Shown in pieces: positions 50,416-57,691 of a DNA stretch of 64,000 bases. The stretch's first letter is position 1. Each line of letters begins with the position of its first letter. The stretch comes from Senimuribacter intestinalis (lineage in GTDB: Bacteria; Bacillota; Clostridia; Peptostreptococcales; Anaerovoracaceae). A program made the position numbers and the translations under genes. The stretch covers positions 124,001 to 188,000 of the forward strand of contig CALPCJ010000003.1 in the NCBI GenBank assembly GCA_943192975.1, read 5' to 3'. Below the pieces are notes generated by a model. The model was given only the letters and a program-made list of their open reading frames with translations, made no database searches and was not told where the DNA came from.

Positions 50416-51255
50416 CTATAATACTGCACTCTTATGTCTGGTTACATGGCAGTTGATATTGACTGCGCACGGAAGCCCTGCAATATGGGTTGGCAAGGTC
50501 TCGATGTTGACTGCAAGCGCCGTGGTTTTTCCGCCAAAGCCCTGCGGTCCAATACCAAGTGCGTTGATTTTCTCCAGCATTTCTTTTTCAAGGTCTTCAT
50601 AGAACGGATTTGCATTTCTCTCATCTGCCGGACGCATAAGTGCTTTCTTCGCAAGAAATGCCGCTTTGTCAAAGGTGCCGCCAATGCCTACGCCCACCAC
50701 GATAGGCGGACATGGATTAGGTCCTGCATCCTCTACCACCTTCAGAATAAATTCTTTTACACCGGCAAGACCGTCAGAGGGTTTCAACATCTTAATCTGG
50801 CTCATGTTTTCACTGCCAAAGCCCTTTGGCGCAACGGTAATTTTTAAGGCGTTGCCTGGCACGATGTCATAGTAAATCACCGCCGGCGTATTGTCTCCTG
50901 TATTGACTCTATCGATGGGATCCTTGACGCAGGATTTGCGCAGAAAGCCTTCCGTATATCCCTGGCGCACGCCTTCGTCTACAGCGTCCTTCAAATTTCC
51001 GTCGATGTGCACCTCCTGCCCAATCTCAAGAAAAACGCATGCAAGACCGGTATCCTGACAGATTGGCACTTCGTCTATATCTGCAATCTGATAGTTCTCT
51101 TCGATTTTATCTAAAATATTTTTTGCGATGTCAAAAGACTCACAGGCTTTGCAGTCTGCAATCGCCCCCTTAATATCCTCCGGCAGATGGCAGTTTGCCT
51201 CGATACAAAGGTCTCTGACCGTCTGTGTAATCTGTTCTGCTTTGATTTCTCTCAT
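50416..51255 (-). CDS. Class I fumarate hydratase alpha subunit (possible mesaconase)
   Basis: This is the Fe-S-binding subunit (279 aa). Cluster cysteines are recognisable in VPICQDTGLACVF, in GAGPNPCPP-like DAGPNPCPPIVVGVGIGG, and late in the chain near LPTHIAGLPCAVNINCH. It carries the labile [4Fe-4S] that binds the substrate. It is cotranscribed with the P-loop gene, the beta subunit and a GntR regulator. Known clostridial mesaconase is a two-subunit enzyme of this kind, but sequence does not settle the substrate. Confidence 0.93.
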   Translation of the reverse strand: MREIKAEQITQTVRDLCIEANCHLPEDIKGAIADCKACESFDIAKNILDKIEENYQIADIDEVPICQDTGLACVFLEIGQEVHIDGNLKDAVDEGVRQGYTEGFLRKSCVKDPIDRVNTGDNTPAVIYYDIVPGNALKITVAPKGFGSENMSQIKMLKPSDGLAGVKEFILKVVEDAGPNPCPPIVVGVGIGGTFDKAAFLAKKALMRPADERNANPFYEDLEKEMLEKINALGIGPQGFGGKTTALAVNIETLPTHIAGLPCAVNINCHVTRHKSAVL

Positions 51256-51269
51256 GATATGTTCCTTCC

Positions 51270-52208
51270 TTAAATGTGCAGCTTAATTCTGTTCAAATCG
51301 CCGGTTTCAACATCCCAGCGCTCGCCTACAAGACCGATAATCAGATACATCTCCTGCATGGAGTCATAAAAGATTTCTTTCAGCAGGCGGAAGTTTTCAA
51401 TCTCACCGGTAGAACGGACGTGGATTCTAGGGCCCGTGCAAGGGTGTACCAGCTCGCCGATTTTCACGTGATCCTCGTCAAAAAAGCTGACGGAAAGATC
51501 CTGCGCGATGTATTCGTTGACTGCATTTTTCAGCGCATCGATGTCGATATCCGGTTTTTCCTTAAATCCCAAAGAAAAGCCCCTCTTGATATCTCCATGA
51601 TAGCACTTCTGGAAAAGTTCCTGGGGCATGCAGTGCTCCACAAGGTCTTCTGCGGTATGCGCCATCTTACGATAACGAACGGACTTGTGCACAGTCTCCG
51701 CAATATCCTGAGGAAGCGGTCCAAATAAGTTCGGTCTGGTAATGATAATCTGCTCCCCTACACCGATTAAAAGCTGTGCGTTGGTTTTCAGGAAAGGAAA
51801 CAGTAGTTCAAAGTGCTCGATGATAACTCTGCGTCCCTTCTTGATGGCTTTTTCGGTCGCTTCTGCCAGTTCGTGCATTTGTGTAAATGCAGACTCAAAG
51901 CGCACATCCATGTGATAAGTATGAGGTGCATAAAACCCTTCGTCTTCGTCTACATCTAAAATCGGCAGTGGTCTTACATTGACGCCGCTGTCATCGTTGC
52001 AGAGGTCCAGACCCGGAAACATGCCCTTAATCAGCATGCTCTTTCCGGCGCCTGCCTCGCCGATAATTCCAATGAGTTTATCTTCTGGATCCAAATACTG
52101 CTGCGCAATCTGCATCCCCAGCTCCAGCATACGCCTGTTTCCTCGGGGTGCAAAAAACACGCTATATAAATGAGGAGAATTGACCATATAATTTCTTTGT
52201 TTCGGCAT
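51270..52208 (-). CDS. P-loop ATP-binding protein of unknown function, linked to fumarase/mesaconase
   Basis: This 312-residue protein has a clear Walker A, GIIGEAGAGKSMLIKGMF (about 47-64), then VNVRPLPILDVDEDEGFYAPHTYHMD and RRVIIEHFELLFPFL as a possible Walker B (hydrophobic strand plus Glu/His). The C-terminal third (about 235-312) is conserved-looking (HVKIGELVHPCTGPRIHVRSTGE) but unfamiliar; it faintly recalls an alanyl-tRNA synthetase accessory domain. No membrane segment is present. It is first in the operon with fumarase and GntR, so a role in enzyme maturation or control is possible. Unproven. Confidence 0.75.
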   Translation of the reverse strand: MPKQRNYMVNSPHLYSVFFAPRGNRRMLELGMQIAQQYLDPEDKLIGIIGEAGAGKSMLIKGMFPGLDLCNDDSGVNVRPLPILDVDEDEGFYAPHTYHMDVRFESAFTQMHELAEATEKAIKKGRRVIIEHFELLFPFLKTNAQLLIGVGEQIIITRPNLFGPLPQDIAETVHKSVRYRKMAHTAEDLVEHCMPQELFQKCYHGDIKRGFSLGFKEKPDIDIDALKNAVNEYIAQDLSVSFFDEDHVKIGELVHPCTGPRIHVRSTGEIENFRLLKEIFYDSMQEMYLIIGLVGERWDVETGDLNRIKLHI

Positions 52209-52247
52209 TTTTCCAACCTACTTTCTTTACGTATTCATTGTCATCAT

Positions 52248-52293
52248 TGTATCACATTTTTTATGATACATCTACTATTTTGTATCAGATACA
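52248..52293 (-). promoter_or_regulatory. GATACA/TGTATC operator cluster upstream of the fumarase operon
   Basis: Perfect 13-bp palindrome TGTATC-A-GATACA (52281-52293), with further half-sites TGATACA (52264-52270) and TGTATCA (52248-52254). TGATACA-N10-TGTATCA (52264-52287) is also a dyad. It lies 40-85 nt before the P-loop gene. The co-encoded GntR protein is the likely binder. I could not place a clean promoter here. Confidence 0.6.
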
Positions 52294-52383
52294 ATTTTGG
52301 TGCAATTTGCTTTTCCCGCTTCTCTCCCGCAGACAATGCCCGCTAGCAATGCCCTCTGTACATAAATTTCAAGTTTTCCCTCA

Positions 52384-52581
52384 AAATATGCACGTTCTTC
52401 AGAAAGTCTGTGCATATTTCTTACAAAATCATAGAATGTATGCACTTTTTGCCTGCAGACAGGTCTATCAACACGCTTTTAACGGCGCAAACTCCTGTGA
52501 TTGTGCATATTTTCGACAGTTTCTTTGATTTTATGCACACATTTGTGCATATTTTAGGAAATATCGCCTGAAATATGCACA
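52384..52581. repeat. Motif array A2 (ATATGCAC / GTGCATAT)
   Basis: Seven copies of the array A1 motif, at 52384, 52410, 52439, 52503, 52532, 52544 and 52571, in both orientations. Perfect hairpins include AAATATGCAC/GTGCATATTT (52384-52419) and TATGCACA/TGTGCATA (52532-52551, 4-nt loop). It lies between the rplT terminator and the fumarase operon, within a 445-bp gap whose remaining part holds the GATACA operators. Confidence 0.87.
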
Positions 52582-52606
52582 CTGGGCTAACGCGACAGAA
52601 ACTCCT

Positions 52607-52636
52607 AAAAAAAGAAGATGACTTCATGCCATCTTC
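52607..52636 (-). terminator. Terminator of the infC-rpmI-rplT operon
   Basis: GAAGATG (52614-52620) / CATCTTC (52630-52636), 7-bp stem, followed by seven T on the minus strand, 18 nt past the rplT stop. Confidence 0.85.
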
Positions 52637-52653
52637 TCAAATTATTATATGAT

Positions 52654-53013
52654 TTATTTTCCGCAGTTCTTCTTTGCAGTTTCGCAAAGCTGTGCAAATG
52701 CAGCTGCGTCGTGGATAGCCAGTTCAGACAGCATCTTTCTGTTGATTTCGATACCGCTCTTCTTAAGACCGTCCATCAGTCTGCTGTAGGACATGCCGTT
52801 CATTCTTGCAGCAGCGTTGATTCTTGCGATCCACATCTGTCTGTACTGTCTCTTCTTTAACTTTCTGCCAACGTAAGCAGATCTCAGCGCTCTCATTACT
52901 GCAGGGTTAGCTGCTCTGAAGACCTTGCTCTTCTGTCCATAGTAACCCTTTGCTAATTTTAAAATTTTCTTATGTCTCTTGTGGGCGTTTACGCCTTTCT
53001 TTACTCTTGCCAT
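52654..53013 (-). CDS. rplT: 50S ribosomal protein L20
   Basis: This is a 119-residue basic protein of the large subunit, needed early in 50S assembly. The start ARVKKGVNAHKRHKKILKLAKGYYG, the middle RQMWIARINAAARMNGMSYSRLMDGL and the length are standard. It is last in infC-rpmI-rplT. In Firmicutes L20 represses this operon by binding its leader. Confidence 0.98.
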   Translation of the reverse strand: MARVKKGVNAHKRHKKILKLAKGYYGQKSKVFRAANPAVMRALRSAYVGRKLKKRQYRQMWIARINAAARMNGMSYSRLMDGLKKSGIEINRKMLSELAIHDAAAFAQLCETAKKNCGK

Positions 53014-53032
53014 GATTCATTACCTCCTAAAA

Positions 53033-53233
53033 CTATTTTGCCATTGATCTTAACATTCTCTTAGTGTCAGCACTGGTTAAAATTGTGGATTTTCTAAGAC
53101 CCATCTTTCTCTTCGGAGTCTTCTTAGTAAGAATATGGCTCTTGTATGCCTTGTTTCTCTTGATTTTACCGGTTCCGGTTAATTTCAGTCTTTTGCATGC
53201 GCCTCTGTGGGACTTCATCTTATTCTTTGCCAT
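53033..53233 (-). CDS. rpmI: 50S ribosomal protein L35
   Basis: This is a 66-residue basic ribosomal protein with the usual KMKSHRGACKRLKLTGTGKIKRNKA start and KRMLRSM end. It lies between infC and rplT in the conserved order, 19 nt before rplT. Confidence 0.98.
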   Translation of the reverse strand: MAKNKMKSHRGACKRLKLTGTGKIKRNKAYKSHILTKKTPKRKMGLRKSTILTSADTKRMLRSMAK

Positions 53234-53266
53234 GATGATTTTTTCCTCCTATGTTAATACAAAGTT

Positions 53267-53782
53267 TTACTTATCAGTTTTCGGTGCCAGGAACATGGTA
53301 AGGCTTCTGCCTTCAAATGTCGGCTTCTTATCAATGGTGCTGACCTCACTGCAGCATTCTGCGAACTTATCCATAACTTCGCGGCCTTTTGCAGTATAGT
53401 CTTTTTCTCTTCCTCTAAATCTGAGACTCACCTTGACTTTGTCCCCATCCTGCAGGAATTTGCAAGCGGTCTTAGCCTTCACCTGAATGTCATGATCTTC
53501 GATAAAGGTACTCAGTCTGATTTCCTTTACCTGCATGTTCTTCTGCTTTTTCTTGGCTTCTTTTTCTCTCTTCTGGATTTCGTATCTGTACTTTCCATAA
53601 TCGAGAATCTTACATACCGGCGGCTTGGCGTTAGGTGAAATATTGACCAGGTCAAGCTTCTTCTCATCTGCCAAAGCAAGCGCCTCGTCTCTGCTCATAA
53701 TACCGAGCATCTGACCGGTTTCATCGATGACACGCAGTTCTTTGTCACGAATTTCTTCGTTGATCTTGTTCTCCTTACTAAT
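53267..53782 (-). CDS. infC: Translation initiation factor IF-3
   Basis: IF-3 keeps 30S subunits free and checks the start codon. The N domain (INEEIRDKELRVIDETGQMLG) and C domain (VKEIRLSTFIEDHDIQVKAKTACKFLQDGDKVKVSLRFRGRE) are complete. The longer reading begins at a GTG inside the ribosome-binding site. The ATT at 53782-53780 has AGGAGG (53791-53796) exactly 8 nt upstream and gives a normal N-terminus (172 aa). AUU starts for infC are known in several bacteria and allow IF-3 to limit its own synthesis, so I take ATT as the start. Confidence 0.93.
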   Translation of the reverse strand: MSKENKINEEIRDKELRVIDETGQMLGIMSRDEALALADEKKLDLVNISPNAKPPVCKILDYGKYRYEIQKREKEAKKKQKNMQVKEIRLSTFIEDHDIQVKAKTACKFLQDGDKVKVSLRFRGREKDYTAKGREVMDKFAECCSEVSTIDKKPTFEGRSLTMFLAPKTDK

Positions 53783-53969
53783 GGTTCGCACCTCCTGTGG
53801 TTTCTACACAAACAAGAAAGCGGGCACTTCATGTACCCGCCTCAAAACACGCTAAAACGCGCATGTTTCAAAATTATTAACCCAGCAAACTGACTGTCTG
53901 AAAGGTGAGAAGCGGATAACTTCTTCTTCATTACTGAAATAGGTTATCATATTTCCGCTCCTGTGTCAA
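53783..53969 (-). promoter_or_regulatory. infC operon promoter and leader
   Basis: A consensus -35 TTGACA (53964-53969) is followed after 17 bp by a weak -10 (TAACCT, 53941-53946). The roughly 150-nt leader ends in the attenuator hairpin. Firmicute infC operons commonly carry an L20-responsive leader; I cannot confirm its fold here. Confidence 0.55.
53808..53840 (-). terminator. Leader terminator ahead of infC
   Basis: GCGGGTAC / GTGCCCGC (minus strand; arms 53833-53840 and 53820-53827), 8-bp stem followed by TTTCTTGTTTG. It lies about 26 nt before the infC start, so it is an attenuator, plausibly the site of L20-dependent control. Confidence 0.7.
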
Positions 53970-54010
53970 GGAAAGTTTTTGAATTTCCAACGACTTTCAA
54001 GAAATTTTCC

Positions 54011-55183
54011 TTATAGTGAAAAGTGTTCTTTCTTGATTTTATCCAAAAGTTCCTCATCTGTAAACAGCCTATAGGTCAATTCCAACAAAAACTTTGCACT
54101 GTTTAAAATAGCCTCATGGACAGCTGGCGTCGTCATTGCTTTTGCAAATTCATAGGTATGTGGTACCAGTCCTTTTCCAATGCCCATACATGGGTGGAAT
54201 GCTGCGCAAGCGGTCGCCACATTCCCGATATCAGAAGAACCATTGCCCTGATTTTCCGGTCTGACTACTTCAAGTCCCAAACTATGAAAACAAGTGTCCA
54301 TCACTTCTTCCTTTAGAGGTCCCGTAAAATAATCGTCATAGTCTTCGCCCGCCGGCAAAATTTCCACTTCTGTGCGTGTTGCCATTGCTGCCGCCTTTGC
54401 GCAATCTTTCACCCAGCTTGTAATATCGTTGAGCTGATGTCTTCTGGGCGCTCTAGTGATAAAAACCGCTCGGGTCTTGTCAGGTATGATGTTCGCTGCC
54501 TTTCCTCCATCGGAAATATAGCCTGAAATAATCGCTTCTTTAATGACATGCTGTCTCATCATATCTGTACTTTCAAATAACAGACGTACTGCATTCAGCG
54601 CATTCCTTCCTTTCTCCGGACATGCCGCCGCATGCGCTGGCGCACCTTTAAACACAAACTCCATGCCGTCCAAGGCGTAAAACTGCACCGCAGACTGATT
54701 TTCGCCCATCATGTGCACCATTGCCGCAAAATCATATTGGTCAAAGATGCCCTGTCTTTGCATAATTACTTTGCCGCCGCCCCATTCTTCGTCCGGCGTA
54801 CCGATGATATCAATTTGCACATCACCCAGCTGCGCCTTCACTGCATTGACTGCCAAAATCGCCAGAACGCTTGCTGCTCCCGATGCACAATGACCGCAGC
54901 CGTGTCCTATTTCCGGCAGGGCATCGTACTCTGCCAGAAAGACCGCTTTTTTCTTGCCTCCAGGATTGATAGACGCTTTAAATGCTGTCGCCATGCCGGC
55001 AAAAGGATATTCCACCTCTATTCCATACTTTTCAAGCAATGCTACGATATTCTTTGAAGATTCAAACTCCGCCAATCCAAGCTCTGGATTTGCCGCCAAA
55101 CAATCGCTGAGAGCATACGCTTCCTCTTCAAAAGCTGCAAGACCTTCACGGAGCAGCTTTTTATGTGTTTTCTCTGACCACAT
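54011..55183 (-). CDS. M20-family amidohydrolase (aminoacylase/AbgB-like)
   Basis: This is a zinc-dependent M20D-type amidohydrolase (390 aa) that would hydrolyse an N-acyl or peptide-like amide. Metal and catalytic motifs are FLAEYDALPEIGHGCGHCASG (about 80-100), IGTPDEEWGGGKVIMQRQG and MVHMMGENQSAVQFYALDG, with an inserted dimerisation domain (about 180-290). No signal peptide is seen. It is the last gene of a sigma-54-driven operon with a YfcC-type carrier and an MBL hydrolase, suggesting uptake followed by cleavage of an amide nutrient. Confidence 0.9.
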   Translation of the reverse strand: MWSEKTHKKLLREGLAAFEEEAYALSDCLAANPELGLAEFESSKNIVALLEKYGIEVEYPFAGMATAFKASINPGGKKKAVFLAEYDALPEIGHGCGHCASGAASVLAILAVNAVKAQLGDVQIDIIGTPDEEWGGGKVIMQRQGIFDQYDFAAMVHMMGENQSAVQFYALDGMEFVFKGAPAHAAACPEKGRNALNAVRLLFESTDMMRQHVIKEAIISGYISDGGKAANIIPDKTRAVFITRAPRRHQLNDITSWVKDCAKAAAMATRTEVEILPAGEDYDDYFTGPLKEEVMDTCFHSLGLEVVRPENQGNGSSDIGNVATACAAFHPCMGIGKGLVPHTYEFAKAMTTPAVHEAILNSAKFLLELTYRLFTDEELLDKIKKEHFSL

Positions 55184-55198
55184 GTCAATTCCTCCATT

Positions 55199-56584
55199 TT
55201 AATACCCGATGACACCTGCAATTACCATAATAATCACGCCCGCTAAAACTTGCAAGAGGAAAACCGGCAAAATCCATTTTGCCCACTTCTCGTAAGGAAT
55301 TTTTGCAAGAGACAGAGCCGCCATCATGATTCCGCCTGTTGGAATAATAATGTTGGATAAACCATCGCCCATCTGATATGCAAGAACAACCGACTGTCTG
55401 GATACTCCCACCATATCACCCAGCGGCGCCAGAATCGGAATGGAAACGGCTGCCTGACCGCTTCCAGATGGAATCAGGAAATTCAGACAAGTTTGGAACA
55501 GGAACATACATGCTGCACTGACTGCCGCCGGCAGCCCTTCCATTGCGCCTGCAACATAATATAGAATTGTGTGCATGATATTTCCATCGATCAGTGTAAC
55601 CATAACAGCACTGGCAAAGCCCACAACCAGTGCGCCGGCTGCGATATCCGCCATGCCTTTCCCCAGCGCCTTTGCATAGTTGTTAAAGCCCATGCCTTCA
55701 ATGACAGCAACAACAATTCCCATGCCGAAAAAGAGTCCGGAAATTTCGTCCAGATACCAGCCCCATTTGGTGACGCCGACAACCAGCAGAATCAGAGACG
55801 CAATAAACGCAAGCAAAATCAGTTTTTGCTTTCCTCCAAATTCTTTTAACTTCGCCATTGCATCATTGTCCATTTCCAAACGATCCTGTTCATACATGGA
55901 CGACAGCTGCGGATTCTTCTTTACTTTCATCGCATACCGCATCGTACAAATGATGGAAATCCCAACCATTACAACAAAAACTGCGATTCTAAACGAAGAT
56001 CCGGAGAAAAGCGGAACCCCTGCAATGTCCTGTGCCACACAGACCGTAAAAGGATTTGTTACAGCACCTGCAAAACCAGCGCTGGTCGCCGACATAACCA
56101 TCACCATACCTGTAATCGAGTCAAAGCCCAGTGCTTTTGCCAGTCCAACCATAATTGGAACAAACAGAATCAACTCTTCTGCCATTCCCACAAAAGCAGA
56201 ACCTAGAGAAAATACAATCATCACGATAGGAATCAATAAAATTTCTTTTCTGGCAGCTACTTTTGCCAGCTTTCCAAGGCCTGACTCTACAGCACCGGTC
56301 TCAGTCAGCACATTGAAACTTCCGCCCACAATAAAAATCAGAAAGATAATGGACGCGCTGCTTTGTAATCCTCTTGGAATTGCAGTCAGAAACTGTATTA
56401 ACGATACAGGTGTCTGATCAATTCTGTGATAAGTTTCCGGGTTCAGCACTTCCTTTCCGTTTTCAAGAGTAATCATATCATAAGCACCCGCCGGAATAAT
56501 ATAAGATAATACCGCACAAACAAAAACAATTCCAATCAATAAAATGTACACGTGAGGCATCTTAAATTTCTTTTTCTCGTTCAT
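55199..56584 (-). CDS. YfcC-family carrier (anaerobic C4-dicarboxylate/amino-acid carrier type)
   Basis: This is a 461-residue polytopic carrier with about twelve membrane segments. The N-terminus KMPHVYILLIGIVFVCAVLSYIIPAGAYD, the FIVGGSFNVLTETGAVE loop, EELILFVPIMVGLAKALGFD and LNFLIPSGSGQAAVSIPILAPLGD match the YfcC/ArcD-like family. It probably imports the substrate of the co-transcribed amidohydrolase. The exact ligand is unknown; amino-acid derivatives or dipeptides are likely. Spacing is 15 nt to the amidohydrolase gene and a 4-nt overlap with the MBL gene. Confidence 0.88.
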   Translation of the reverse strand: MNEKKKFKMPHVYILLIGIVFVCAVLSYIIPAGAYDMITLENGKEVLNPETYHRIDQTPVSLIQFLTAIPRGLQSSASIIFLIFIVGGSFNVLTETGAVESGLGKLAKVAARKEILLIPIVMIVFSLGSAFVGMAEELILFVPIMVGLAKALGFDSITGMVMVMSATSAGFAGAVTNPFTVCVAQDIAGVPLFSGSSFRIAVFVVMVGISIICTMRYAMKVKKNPQLSSMYEQDRLEMDNDAMAKLKEFGGKQKLILLAFIASLILLVVGVTKWGWYLDEISGLFFGMGIVVAVIEGMGFNNYAKALGKGMADIAAGALVVGFASAVMVTLIDGNIMHTILYYVAGAMEGLPAAVSAACMFLFQTCLNFLIPSGSGQAAVSIPILAPLGDMVGVSRQSVVLAYQMGDGLSNIIIPTGGIMMAALSLAKIPYEKWAKWILPVFLLQVLAGVIIMVIAGVIGY

Positions 56585-57513
56585 TTCTTTTTCTCCTTTA
56601 CCTTTTCATTGGTATATACGACAGAAAATCCATCGCCCTTTTTCTCACACAAAATGCTTTCTTCCTCCAGATACTGATGACCTTTGCCGACACCTTTTTC
56701 TCCATCCGGTACAGATTCCTTTTCTATAATCGTGCGGAGCACTTCTGCAGTCTCTCTGAGCTTTGCTGCCGGTGCAATAAAATCGTTATGAGAGCAGTAA
56801 AGCTGCACATCTTCTGGAATCTCTCTGCTGAGTCTGTCCATCGTCTGCCAATACATAGATATGTCCGAACAGCCAAACTGCGCACAATTAAAGTGTGCGT
56901 ACAATGCACCCATATAGAACGTATCTCCTGTAAAAAGAATTTTATTATCTTCATCATACAGCATAAGGGAGTCGAAACTGTGCCCCGGTGTATGCAGAAC
57001 GCGCAGTTTACGATTTCCTAAATCAAAGATATACCCCTCCCTGACAGCTTTTACCTGATACGACGGCACTGCATATCGGTCCGGTGCAAAACCTTGCGGA
57101 TAGCCTCCTTTAAACATATCTTCATCCATCTGCGCACCTACATCTGCGCAAGTCAGTCCTCTTTTTGCAATCCCAGACACATAGGAATCCACACAGCTGT
57201 TAACTGGTTCAAAAATATGATTGCTTCCAATATGATCAAAGTGAAAATGGCTGTTTACCGCAATCATTTCCCCTTGATAAAGCTCATCAATCAGCGGCTT
57301 TACAGGAACAATTCCCATACCGGTATCAAATAATACCGCCCTGTCTGTTCCTACAATCAGAAAGAAATTTACTTCCTGAAAATGCCGCGGTTCCGCAATC
57401 GCATAGACATTCTTAGGCAGACGATAAACCTCATACCAGCCCCCATCATTTTTTACATCCATTCTCTCGTATTTCTCGTAATACGCCCGTCTGGGCATAT
57501 CTTTCCACTCCAT
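56581..57513 (-). CDS. MBL-fold metallo-hydrolase
   Basis: This is a 310-residue metallo-beta-lactamase-fold hydrolase. The metal motif is VNSHFHFDHIGSNH (about 81-94). A later His is in VLHTPGHSFDSLML and the Asp ligand in ILFTGDTFYMG, so two metals can be bound. The substrate is unknown, and glyoxalase II-like or other thioester/lactone activity is equally possible. It is first in the operon, about 50 nt downstream of a near-perfect sigma-54 promoter. Confidence 0.88.
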   Translation of the reverse strand: MEWKDMPRRAYYEKYERMDVKNDGGWYEVYRLPKNVYAIAEPRHFQEVNFFLIVGTDRAVLFDTGMGIVPVKPLIDELYQGEMIAVNSHFHFDHIGSNHIFEPVNSCVDSYVSGIAKRGLTCADVGAQMDEDMFKGGYPQGFAPDRYAVPSYQVKAVREGYIFDLGNRKLRVLHTPGHSFDSLMLYDEDNKILFTGDTFYMGALYAHFNCAQFGCSDISMYWQTMDRLSREIPEDVQLYCSHNDFIAPAAKLRETAEVLRTIIEKESVPDGEKGVGKGHQYLEEESILCEKKGDGFSVVYTNEKVKEKKK

Positions 57514-57560
57514 ACTATTATCTCCTTTCGCTGGTTTACGATATCGTTACTGTAATATAG

Positions 57561-57576
57561 AGCAAATTCCGTGCCA
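57561..57576 (-). promoter_or_regulatory. Sigma-54 (-24/-12) promoter of the MBL-carrier-amidohydrolase operon
   Basis: The minus-strand sequence TGGCACGGAATTTGCT matches TGGCAC-N5-TTGCW, with the invariant GG and GC in register. It lies 48 nt before the MBL gene start, and a sigma-54 activator is encoded divergently, which supports the call. Confidence 0.9.
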
Positions 57577-57609
57577 AACAAAAAATCAGTATTTTCAGCC
57601 ATAATCTTG

Positions 57610-57623
57610 AGATATCCGTTTAC
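57610..57623. promoter_or_regulatory. Candidate activator site for the sigma-54 regulator
   Basis: GATATCCGTTTAC upstream of the sigma-54 promoter resembles GATATCGTTAC inside the palindromic ACGATATCGT at 57538-57547, on the other side of that promoter. The two similar sequences could be the enhancer and a second site. Tentative. Confidence 0.35.
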
Positions 57624-57691
57624 TTTCGTATCAATTTTCTTTATAATAGTAATATAATTTTTTACTCTTGATCGAATCGGAGGTTGCTGAT

